A stretch of DNA of 64,000 nt from Streptomyces sp. NBC_00258 (GTDB lineage: Bacteria; Actinomycetota; Actinomycetes; Streptomycetales; Streptomycetaceae): contig NZ_CP108081.1 in assembly GCF_036182465.1 (NCBI RefSeq), positions 7,130,001 through 7,194,000 of the forward strand, written 5' to 3'. The notes beneath the pieces are model-generated. The model worked only from the letters and a program-made list of their open reading frames with translations, ran no database searches and had not been told where the DNA came from. A program made the position numbers and the translations under genes. Shown in pieces: positions 1 through 7,770 of the stretch. Positions within the stretch are counted from its first letter, which is position 1. The number at the start of each line of letters is the position of its first letter.

Positions 1-729
1 CGTCCGATGGGCGTCGCGGTCCGTACGTACTTCACGTCCCCGCGCCACGACGACGACTACCTGGAGTCGTGGCTGGAGCTGTGGGACCGCCGCGGCCCCG
101 GCGAGGACCGGCTGCTGCCCGGTTACGGGTGGATCTTCGGCATGGGCGACGGCACGTCGAACGTCGGCCTCGGTGTCCTGAACACCACGTCGTCCTTCAA
201 GGAGCTGGACTGGCGCGAGGTCCTGAAGGCCTGGTGCGCGTCGATGCCCGAGGACTGGGGCTACACCCCGGAGAACATGACGATCCCGATCCGGGGCGCC
301 GCTCTCCCGATGGCCTTCAACCGCCAGCCCCACTACACGAAGGGGCTGTTGCTCGTCGGCGACGCGGGCGGGATGGTGAACCCCTTCAACGGCGAGGGCA
401 TCGCCTACGCCATGGAGTCCGGCCAGATCGCCGCCGACGTCATCGTCCAGGCGCACGCCCGTGCGACCCCCGCCCAGCGTGAACTCGCCCTCCAGCGCTA
501 CCCGAAGGTCCTCAAGGACACCTACGGCGGCTACTACACGCTGGGCCGCGCCTTCGTGAAGCTCATCGGCAACCCGAAGGTCATGAAGATCGCCACGCAG
601 CGGGGTCTCACGCACCCCGTTCTGATGAAGTTCACGCTGAAGATGCTGGCCAACCTGACCGACCCGACGGGCGGCGACGCGATGGACCGCATCATCAACG
701 GCCTCTCCAAGGTGGCCCCGAGGGCGTGA
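1..729 (+). CDS. Geranylgeranyl reductase family FAD protein, 3' part
   Basis: Only the C-terminal 242 residues are in the window; the frame is open to base 1, so the gene begins to the left. The family reduces isoprenoid double bonds using FAD. The typical C-terminal flavin motif GLLLVGDAGGMVNPFNGEGI lies at about residues 116-135 of the visible part, followed by the helix with YAMESGQIAADVI. In actinobacteria, members such as mycobacterial MenJ saturate the menaquinone side chain; the position just before the NADH dehydrogenase operon fits that role, but this is inference. The gene ends at a strong hairpin shared with the convergent NlpC/P60 gene. Confidence 0.85.
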   Translation, partial: RPMGVAVRTYFTSPRHDDDYLESWLELWDRRGPGEDRLLPGYGWIFGMGDGTSNVGLGVLNTTSSFKELDWREVLKAWCASMPEDWGYTPENMTIPIRGAALPMAFNRQPHYTKGLLLVGDAGGMVNPFNGEGIAYAMESGQIAADVIVQAHARATPAQRELALQRYPKVLKDTYGGYYTLGRAFVKLIGNPKVMKIATQRGLTHPVLMKFTLKMLANLTDPTGGDAMDRIINGLSKVAPRA

Positions 730-807
730 CGCACGGACGCGCCGGAAGCGGGCCGAGTCCCGCTTCCAGGGGCGCGTTGTTCGGGTGGGGCCGCTGTGGC
801 GCGCCTG

Positions 808-839
808 AGGGCCGCTCCCCGTGTTGGGGGAGCGGCCCT
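808..839. terminator. Bidirectional rho-independent-like terminator
   Basis: Perfect 13-bp inverted repeat AGGGCCGCTCCCC (808-820) and GGGGAGCGGCCCT (827-839) with a 6-nt loop. It lies between the convergent reductase gene and the NlpC/P60 gene and can serve both. There is no long U-tract, as is usual in Streptomyces. Confidence 0.8.
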
Positions 840-900
840 TCGATGTGCGTGGCCGGGGCCCGGAGAAGCCCGGTCAGGGGCCGGGAAGGCGTGACCGAGG

Positions 901-1701
901 TCAGAGGACGCGTACCGCGCCGCTCGCCGGGTAGCCCGACAGGTCCTGGATGACGACACCCTTCGAGGGGTTCGCGGCGTCCAGGTACTGACCGCCACCG
1001 ATGTAGACACCGGTGTGGTACGCCGAACCCGCGCCACCCCAGTACAGGATGTCGCCGACCTGGATGTTGGACAGCGAGACCGGGGTGCCGGACACGGACT
1101 GGTCCTGGGAGACGCGCGGCAGGTCCACGCCGACCTGCTTGAACGCGGCCTGCACCAGGCTGGAGCAGTCCCACGCGTTGGGGCCGGTGGCGCCCATGAC
1201 GTAGGCGTCGCCGACCTGGGCCTTGAGGAAGTTGATGACCGTGCCGACGCTGCCGCTCGCGGGGGCGGGGACGTCGCTGTCGGCCGACGTCGACGTGAGT
1301 GTGGTCCGCTCGGAGGACCGGGTGGCACGCTCGGCGGCGGCCTTGCGGGCGTCCTCGGCCTTCTGCTTGGCCTCCGCCTTCTTCTTCGCGTCGGCGAGGT
1401 CCGCCTTGGCCTGCTTGGCGGCCTTGGCGGCGGCCGCGTCACGCTCGGCACGCAGCTGGTAGTCGGCCGCGGCCTGCTGGGTGACCTCCGCGGACTCGGC
1501 GACCTGGGCGGTCATGTCGGCCGTGAGGGTGGGCAGCTCGATGGTCTGGGTCACCGGTTCGGCAGCGTTCGCCGATCCGGCCGCACCGGCCACTGCCAGG
1601 GTGCTGAGGACGCCACCGGCAACTCCGGCGCGCATCGCGAGCGCCGAGCTGCTGCGAGGCCGGGGTTTCCGGTGGCTGCGTATGTGAGCGGTGTGGGACA
1701 T
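901..1701 (-). CDS. Secreted NlpC/P60 family cell-wall peptidase
   Basis: 266 residues from the chosen ATG (MSHTAHIR). An Arg/Lys-rich N-terminus and an Ala/Gly hydrophobic stretch ending near ANAAEP form a signal peptide. Residues about 55-140 are a charged Ala/Lys/Glu-rich coiled coil, and the last 115 or so are the NlpC/P60 domain with catalytic Cys in WDCSSLVQAAF and His in YHTGVYIGGG. The family cleaves peptidoglycan stem peptides (gamma-D-Glu-mDAP bonds) outside the cell. The frame is open upstream to 1758, with another ATG at 1731, but the signal peptide reads best from 1701. The nearest GGAGGAG (about 1723-1730) is some 20 nt from this ATG, so the start is not certain. A Crp-like palindrome lies about 240 bp upstream. 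Confidence 0.88.
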   Translation of the reverse strand: MSHTAHIRSHRKPRPRSSSALAMRAGVAGGVLSTLAVAGAAGSANAAEPVTQTIELPTLTADMTAQVAESAEVTQQAAADYQLRAERDAAAAKAAKQAKADLADAKKKAEAKQKAEDARKAAAERATRSSERTTLTSTSADSDVPAPASGSVGTVINFLKAQVGDAYVMGATGPNAWDCSSLVQAAFKQVGVDLPRVSQDQSVSGTPVSLSNIQVGDILYWGGAGSAYHTGVYIGGGQYLDAANPSKGVVIQDLSGYPASGAVRVL

Positions 1702-1940
1702 AGGGACAACCGGTATCAGGGGCTCCTCCATACCTTCAAGAAACGTGTGGTGCGCCACAGTTGTTCAATGGGCCGTCCGAATCCCGGGCGTGGCGTTCTT
1801 TATTGACGCCGTAACGGGCATTGCGGACACCGCCCGTCGGGGCTGTGATCACGGCCTTTCTGTGTTACGCCCGAATTGCCCGCGACCTACCACCCGTTGG
1901 AGCCGTTGGCCAAGCCCGGTTGTTTCCCGGCTGTTACCAA

Positions 1941-1956
1941 TGTGACGCAGGTCACG
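1941..1956. promoter_or_regulatory. Candidate Crp binding site
   Basis: TGTGACGCAGGTCACG contains GTG-N6-GTCAC, matching the GTG-N6-GNCAC pattern described for Streptomyces Crp. It is about 240 bp upstream of the NlpC/P60 start and 540 bp upstream of nuoA, so the regulated gene is more likely the peptidase. Motif match only. Confidence 0.4.
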
Positions 1957-2354
1957 GAACGGCTGCCCCTGCGGCGGTGTCGCGCGCGTGAAGCGGGGGA
2001 GCCGTGGAGGTCGGGCCGGCGGCGCGTTCCGCTCGTGAACGGATGCACGCGCCCGGGTCGTCCACATCGGGCACTCCAACTCCCCCCGAAGTGTGAACGA
2101 GTTCCTCTATCAAGCGCCGATGTCCAACGCCAATTTGCCTTGGATCTCGCCCCCTTGGTAGAGCGCCGAAGCCTGGACCAGCGACGACGAGCGAAAATGT
2201 CACCTCTGGTGATCACTCCGACGCTTCTCGTACGAAGATCGGCACTCATCCGACTTCATGATCCTTCGCCGGGTGGTGGAGATCACAAAGGCGTTGTCGT
2301 ACCCCGTGTCGCAGATCACAGACCCGCAGGCATAAGATGCGGGGCAGTTGGGCT

Positions 2355-2370
2355 TGTGACCTGCTTCACA
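2355..2370. promoter_or_regulatory. Candidate Rex operator (ROP) upstream of nuoA
   Basis: TGTGACCTGCTTCACA has perfect TGTGA/TCACA arms. Against the Streptomyces Rex operator pattern TGTGAAC-N3-TTCACA it differs at one fixed position (A6 to C). Rex is the NADH/NAD+ sensor that represses respiratory operons when NADH is high. The site is 128 bp before the nuoA start and just downstream of a possible -10 (TAAGAT, 2333-2338), a suitable place for repression. A Crp-type regulator could also bind it. Confidence 0.55.
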
Positions 2371-2497
2371 TGTACGCGATCTTCGTGGAGCCGCACGGAG
2401 CTCGTGGGCCTCATGAGGTTCATGGGGCACGCGAGGCAGGGAGCCAGTCCTGATGCAACCGCCAGCAGTCAATGCCGACTGAGAGGAGCGAGGAGCG

Positions 2498-2857
2498 GTG
2501 AACGCGTATGCGCCCATCCTCGTACTGGGAGCCCTCGGAGCAGGCTTTGCGATCTTCTCCGTGGTCATGGCCACGCTTATCGGTCCAAAGCGCTACAACC
2601 GGGCCAAGCTCGAAGCCTACGAGTGCGGTATCGAGCCGACCCCCACGCCGGCCGGCGGCGGGCGGTTCCCCATCAAGTACTACCTGACGGCGATGCTCTT
2701 CATCATTTTCGATATCGAGATCGTCTTCCTCTATCCCTGGGCCGTCACGTTCGACGCGCTCGGGGTTTTCGGGCTCGTGGAGATGTTGCTCTTCGTGCTC
2801 ACCGTCTTCGTCGCGTACGCGTACGTGTGGCGGCGAGGCGGCCTGGAATGGGACTGA
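2498..2857 (+). CDS. nuoA: NADH-quinone oxidoreductase subunit A
   Basis: 119-residue membrane subunit of complex I, first gene of the nuo operon. Three transmembrane helices (about 6-28, 61-83, 90-112) and the conserved cytoplasmic loop with YECGIEPTP next to the quinone entrance. The GTG start follows GAGGAGCGAGGAGCG. NuoA, with NuoH and NuoJ, helps form the junction between the quinone chamber and the proton-pumping arm. The C-terminus ends in EWD, and the stop is embedded in the first of three short tandem repeats that make up the spacer to nuoB. Confidence 0.97.
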   Translation: MNAYAPILVLGALGAGFAIFSVVMATLIGPKRYNRAKLEAYECGIEPTPTPAGGGRFPIKYYLTAMLFIIFDIEIVFLYPWAVTFDALGVFGLVEMLLFVLTVFVAYAYVWRRGGLEWD

Positions 2858-2904
2858 AACCCGCATGGGACTGAACCCCGCAAGGGACTGAGCCCCGTAT
2901 AGGG
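2852..2904 (+). repeat. Three imperfect 17-bp tandem repeats between nuoA and nuoB
   Basis: The spacer is made of copies of GGGACTGA followed by a C-rich tail (GGGACTGAAACCCGCAT, GGGACTGAACCCCGCAA, GGGACTGAGCCCCGTAT). The first copy contains the nuoA stop codon, so the pattern looks like duplication of the nuoA 3' end. It makes this the only long spacer (66 bp) in an otherwise overlapping operon. Confidence 0.6.
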
Positions 2905-2923
2905 GACAGAGGAGCCACTGAGC

Positions 2924-3474
<551 letters not shown>

Positions 3475-3478
<4 letters not shown>

Positions 3479-4215
3479 GCGACGCGAACGGCAACGGGGT
3501 GAACCCCGAGAAGGACCTCGGCGCCTCCAACCTCCCGGGCCAGCGAGGCGACGGCGGCGAGGAGATCCGCGTCCAGCGCGGCATGTTCGGCGCCAACAAC
3601 GGCGGGGACACCTCCGGCTACGGCGGCCTGGTCCGCTCGATCCGGCTGCCGGGCGCGGCCTCCCGCCCGTACGGCGGCTGGTTCGACGAGGTCGCCGACG
3701 AGCTCGAAGGCGCCCTGGAGGAACAGGGTCTCGTCCCCGAGAACGCGATCGAGAAGACGATCGTCGACCGCGACGAGATGACCTTCCACATCGACCGCGA
3801 GTTCCTGCTCCAGGTCGCCCAGACCCTGCGCGACGACCCGGCCCTGCGCTTCGAGCTCTGCACAGGCGTGAGCGGAGTCCACTACCCGCAGGACAAGGGC
3901 CGCGAGCTGCACGCCGTCTACCACCTGCGCTCGATCACCCACAACCGGCTGATCCGCCTGGAAGTCAGCGCCCCGGACAGCGAGCCGCGCGTCCCGTCCC
4001 TGGTCTCGGTCTATCCGACGAACGACTGGCACGAGCGCGAGACGTACGACTTCTTCGGCATCGTCTTCGAGGGCCACCCGGCCCTCACGCGGATCATGAT
4101 GCCGGACGACTGGCAGGGCTTTCCGCAGCGCAAGGACTATCCCCTCGGCGGCATCCCCGTCGAGTACAAGGGCGCCCAGATCCCGGCTCCGGACCAGCGG
4201 AGGTCGTACTCATGA
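3475..4215 (+). CDS. nuoC: NADH-quinone oxidoreductase subunit C
   Basis: 246 residues from the GTG that overlaps the nuoB stop. The frame is open far upstream, but only this start gives a plausible protein. The first 80 residues or so are Gly/Asn-rich and polar, typical of actinobacterial NuoC; the 30-kDa-subunit core follows, ending in the signature YDFFGIVFEGHPALTRIMMP and KDYPLGG. NuoC has no cofactor; it packs against NuoD in the peripheral arm near cluster N2. The stop overlaps the nuoD ATG. Confidence 0.96.
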
Positions 4216-5534
4216 GCACGCAGTCAGCATCCGCACGGGAGACCACCGAGGGCCGCGTCTACACGGTCACCGGTGGTGACTGGGACGAGGTCGTCGAGAC
4301 CGCGGCCAAGGCCGACGACGAGCGCATCGTCGTCAACATGGGCCCCCAGCACCCGTCCACGCACGGCGTGCTCCGGCTCATCCTGGAGATCGACGGCGAG
4401 ACGGTCACCGAGGCCCGCTGCGGCATCGGCTATCTGCACACCGGCATCGAGAAGAACCTCGAGTTCCGTACGTGGACACAGGGCACGACCTTCGTGACGC
4501 GCATGGACTACCTGACGTCGTTCTTCAACGAGACCGCGTACTGCCTGGCCGTCGAGAAGCTCCTCGGCATCGAGGACCAGATCCCGGACCGCGCCACGAT
4601 CATCCGGGTGCTCCTGATGGAGCTGAACCGGCTCTCCTCGCACCTGGTGTGCATCGCCACCGGAGGCATGGAACTCGGCGCCACCACGATCATGATCTAC
4701 GGCTTCCGTGATCGTGAACTCGTTCTCGACATCTACGAGCTGATCACCGGCCTGCGCATGAACCACGCGTACATCCGGCCCGGCGGCCTCGCCCAGGACC
4801 TGCCCCCGGGCGCGGTGGACCAGATCCGCGAGTTCGTGAAGAAGATGCAGAAGAACCTTCCCGAGTACGACAAGCTCGCCACCGGGAACCCCATCTTCAA
4901 GGCCCGTATGCAGGGCATCGGCCATCTCGACCTGGCCGGCTGCATGGCCCTCGGCGCCACCGGCCCGATCCTCCGCTCGGCCGGCCTGCCGCACGACCTG
5001 CGCAAGGCGCAGCCGTACTGCGGCTACGAGACGTACGACTTCGACGTCCCGACCACCGACACCTCCGACGCGTACGGGCGCTTCCTGATCCGTCTCGAGG
5101 AGATGCGCCAGTCGCTGCGGATCGTCGAGCAGTGCCTGGACCGGCTGCAGCCCGGCCCGGTCATGGTCACCGACAAGAAGATCGCCTGGCCCGCCCAGCT
5201 CGCGCTCGGCCCCGACGGACTCGGCAACTCGCTCGACCACATCAAGCAGATCATGGGCACCTCCATGGAGGCCCTGATCCACCACTTCAAGCTGGTGACC
5301 GAGGGGTTCCGCGTGCCGCCGGGACAGGCGTACGCGGCCGTCGAGTCGCCGAAGGGCGAACTCGGGGTGCACGCCGTGTCCGACGGAGGCACCCGCCCCT
5401 ACCGGGTCCACTACCGGGACCCGTCCTTCACCAATCTGCAGGCCATGGCGGCGATGTGCGAGGGCGGCCAGGTCGCCGACGTCATCGTCGCCGTCGCGTC
5501 CATCGACCCCGTGATGGGAGGCGTCGACCGGTGA
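4212..5534 (+). CDS. nuoD: NADH-quinone oxidoreductase subunit D
   Basis: 440-residue 49-kDa subunit forming most of the quinone-binding cavity with NuoB and NuoH. Recognised by MGPQHPSTHGVLRL, GIGYLHTGIEKN, MNHAYIRPGG and the C-terminal DPVMGGVDR, the remnant of the hydrogenase large-subunit C-terminus. An N-terminal extension of about 40 residues precedes the conserved core. ATGA overlap with nuoC and GTGA overlap with nuoE. Confidence 0.98.
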   Translation: MSTQSASARETTEGRVYTVTGGDWDEVVETAAKADDERIVVNMGPQHPSTHGVLRLILEIDGETVTEARCGIGYLHTGIEKNLEFRTWTQGTTFVTRMDYLTSFFNETAYCLAVEKLLGIEDQIPDRATIIRVLLMELNRLSSHLVCIATGGMELGATTIMIYGFRDRELVLDIYELITGLRMNHAYIRPGGLAQDLPPGAVDQIREFVKKMQKNLPEYDKLATGNPIFKARMQGIGHLDLAGCMALGATGPILRSAGLPHDLRKAQPYCGYETYDFDVPTTDTSDAYGRFLIRLEEMRQSLRIVEQCLDRLQPGPVMVTDKKIAWPAQLALGPDGLGNSLDHIKQIMGTSMEALIHHFKLVTEGFRVPPGQAYAAVESPKGELGVHAVSDGGTRPYRVHYRDPSFTNLQAMAAMCEGGQVADVIVAVASIDPVMGGVDR

Positions 5535-6388
5535 CCACGACCCCCGAGGGCGTCAGCCTGGGCATGCCCCAACTGCCCGCGCCCGACTACCCGGACGACG
5601 TTCGAGCCAGGCTGGAGGCGGACGCGCGCGAGGTCATCGCCCGCTACCCGGACTCCCGGTCCGCCCTCCTTCCGTTGCTGCATCTCGTGCAGTCGGAGGA
5701 GGGCCACGTCACGCGCACCGGGCAGCGGTTCTGCGCGGAGATGCTCGACCTGACCACCGCGGAGGTCACCGCGGTCGCGACCTTCTACTCGATGTACCGG
5801 CGCAAGCCGAGCGGTGACTACCAGGTGGGCGTCTGCACCAACACCCTGTGCGCGGTCATGGGCGGCGACGCGATCTTCGAGTCCCTCCAGGACCACCTCG
5901 GTGTCGGCAACGGCGAGACGACCGACGACGGCAAGGTCACCCTGGAGCACATCGAGTGCAACGCGGCCTGCGACTTCGCACCGGTCGTGATGGTCAACTG
6001 GGAGTTCTTCGACAACCAGACCGTGGCGAGCGCGAAGCGCCTCGTCGACGACCTGCGCGCGGGAACACAGGTCGAGCCGACGCGCGGTGCCCCCTTGTGC
6101 ACCTTCAAGGACACGGCCCGCATCCTGGCGGGCTTCCCCGACGAGCGCGAGGGCGCGGTCGAGGCGAGTGGCGGCGCGGGCCCCGCCTCGCTGATCGGTC
6201 TCCGGCTGGCCAAGGGGGAGACGGGCCCCGCGCGCGTGGTGCACCCGCGAGGATCCGGCGCTCCCCAGGACGAGGCGCCGCACGACCCGTCCCCGTCCGA
6301 GCACCTCAGTTCGCACGACGCACCGCAGGACACGTCGGCCTCCGACCCGTCCCACCCGGCCGGGCCCACTGCCGAGGAGGGGGAGTGA
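5531..6388 (+). CDS. nuoE: NADH-quinone oxidoreductase subunit E
   Basis: 285 residues; the 24-kDa subunit carrying the [2Fe-2S] cluster N1a. The four ligands are in CTNTLC and CNAAC (spacing C-x4-C and C-x3-C). The conserved core ends near residue 205. The remaining 80 or so are a low-complexity tail rich in Pro, Ser, Asp and His, longer than in most NuoE proteins and probably disordered. The GTG start overlaps the nuoD stop and the TGA overlaps the nuoF ATG. With NuoF and NuoG it makes the NADH-dehydrogenase module. Confidence 0.96.
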   Translation: MTTTPEGVSLGMPQLPAPDYPDDVRARLEADAREVIARYPDSRSALLPLLHLVQSEEGHVTRTGQRFCAEMLDLTTAEVTAVATFYSMYRRKPSGDYQVGVCTNTLCAVMGGDAIFESLQDHLGVGNGETTDDGKVTLEHIECNAACDFAPVVMVNWEFFDNQTVASAKRLVDDLRAGTQVEPTRGAPLCTFKDTARILAGFPDEREGAVEASGGAGPASLIGLRLAKGETGPARVVHPRGSGAPQDEAPHDPSPSEHLSSHDAPQDTSASDPSHPAGPTAEEGE

Positions 6389-7770
6389 TGACCTTGTCCA
6401 CTCAATACGGGGGCACCTCTCAGCCGGGGACCGGCGGAGAGACGAGCCCCGAGAAGCTGCTCTCACCGGTGCTGTCCGCCTTCTGGGACGAGGACAAGTC
6501 CTGGTCGCTGGACGTGTACCGGAGGCACGACGGGTACGAGGGCCTGCGCAAGGCGCTCGCGATGTCGCCGGACGACCTCATCGCGTACGTGAAGGACTCC
6601 GGTCTGCGCGGCCGTGGCGGCGCGGGATTCCCCACCGGAATGAAGTGGCAGTTCATTCCCCAGGGTGATGGAAAGCCTCACTATCTAGTTGTCAACGCCG
6701 ACGAATCGGAGCCGGGCACCTGTAAGGACATCCCGCTTCTCTTCGCGAACCCGCACAGCCTCATTGAGGGCATTGTCATCGCCTGTTATGCGATCCGGTC
6801 GTCGCATGCCTTCATTTATCTGCGTGGTGAAGTCGTCCCCGTGCTCAGGCGGTTGCACGAGGCCGTCCGTGAGGCCTACGCGGCGGGCTACCTGGGCGAG
6901 AACATCCTGGGCAGCGGGCTGGATCTCCAGCTCACCGTGCACGCGGGCGCCGGCGCGTACATCTGCGGTGAGGAGACCGCGCTGCTCGACTCGCTCGAAG
7001 GCCGCCGTGGACAGCCGCGACTTCGTCCCCCTTTCCCTGCCGTCGCGGGCCTCTATGCCTGTCCGACTGTTGTGAACAACGTCGAGTCCATCGCGTCGGT
7101 TCCCGCGATTCTCCACAAGGGCAAGGAATGGTTCCGGTCGATGGGAAGCGAGAAGTCCCCGGGCTTCACGCTCTACTCCCTCAGCGGCCATGTCACCAGC
7201 CCCGGCCAGTACGAGGCCCCGCTCGGCATCACACTCCGTCAGCTCCTCGACATGAGCGGCGGCATCCGGAAGGGGCACCGCCTCAAGTTCTGGACGCCGG
7301 GCGGCTCCTCGACCCCGATGTTCACCGACGAGCACCTCGACGTCCCTCTTGACTACGAAGGAGTGGGCGCCGCGGGTTCCATGCTCGGCACAAAAGCACT
7401 CCAGTGCTTCGACGAGACGACCTGCGTCGTCCGGGCCGTCACGCGGTGGACCGAGTTCTACGCCCACGAGTCCTGCGGCAAGTGCACGCCCTGCCGCGAA
7501 GGGACGTACTGGCTCGTGCAGTTGCTGCGCGACATCGAGGCCGGCAAGGGCGTCATGTCCGACCTCGACAAGCTGAACGACATCGCCGACAACATCAACG
7601 GCAAGTCCTTCTGCGCCCTCGGCGACGGCGCCGCCTCGCCGATCTTCTCCTCGCTCAAGTACTTCCGCGCGGAGTACGAGGAGCACATCAACGGCCGGGG
7701 CTGCCCCTTCGACCCCGCCAAGTCGACGGCCTGGGCCGACAAGGAAAAGCACACGGAGGTGAACGCATGA
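6388..7770 (+). CDS. nuoF: NADH-quinone oxidoreductase subunit F
   Basis: 460-residue 51-kDa subunit that binds NADH and FMN and carries cluster N3. FMN/NADH motifs GRGGAGFPTGMKW (about 73-85) and GAGAYICGEETALLDSLEG, and the N3 ligands in SCGKCTPCREG plus a later Cys in FCALGDG, are all present. It presents electrons from NADH to N1a/N3. Codon use between about 6640 and 7120 is richer in A/T-ending codons than the rest of the operon (runs such as ATT, GGT, TAT, CTA, GTT, TGT), which suggests a patch of different origin or constraint. The ATG overlaps the nuoE stop. Confidence 0.97.
   Translation: MTLSTQYGGTSQPGTGGETSPEKLLSPVLSAFWDEDKSWSLDVYRRHDGYEGLRKALAMSPDDLIAYVKDSGLRGRGGAGFPTGMKWQFIPQGDGKPHYLVVNADESEPGTCKDIPLLFANPHSLIEGIVIACYAIRSSHAFIYLRGEVVPVLRRLHEAVREAYAAGYLGENILGSGLDLQLTVHAGAGAYICGEETALLDSLEGRRGQPRLRPPFPAVAGLYACPTVVNNVESIASVPAILHKGKEWFRSMGSEKSPGFTLYSLSGHVTSPGQYEAPLGITLRQLLDMSGGIRKGHRLKFWTPGGSSTPMFTDEHLDVPLDYEGVGAAGSMLGTKALQCFDETTCVVRAVTRWTEFYAHESCGKCTPCREGTYWLVQLLRDIEAGKGVMSDLDKLNDIADNINGKSFCALGDGAASPIFSSLKYFRAEYEEHINGRGCPFDPAKSTAWADKEKHTEVNA

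Larger units (their letters stand above)
1702..2497. other. Long intergenic regulatory region between NlpC/P60 and nuoA
   Basis: About 800 bp between divergent genes. ORFs here have atypical composition and no recognisable protein. It holds a Crp-like palindrome (1941-1956), two AGATCACA repeats 33 bp apart (2280-2287 and 2313-2320), a candidate -10 TAAGAT (2333-2338) without a convincing -35, and a Rex/Crp-type palindrome (2355-2370) ahead of nuoA. I looked for a c-di-AMP riboswitch upstream of the NlpC gene and did not find its conserved core. Confidence 0.6.

Noticed and set aside
1702..2100. c-di-AMP riboswitch upstream of the NlpC/P60 gene
   Set aside because: NlpC/P60 genes often have one, but the conserved blocks seen at 34560-34720 are missing here on both strands.
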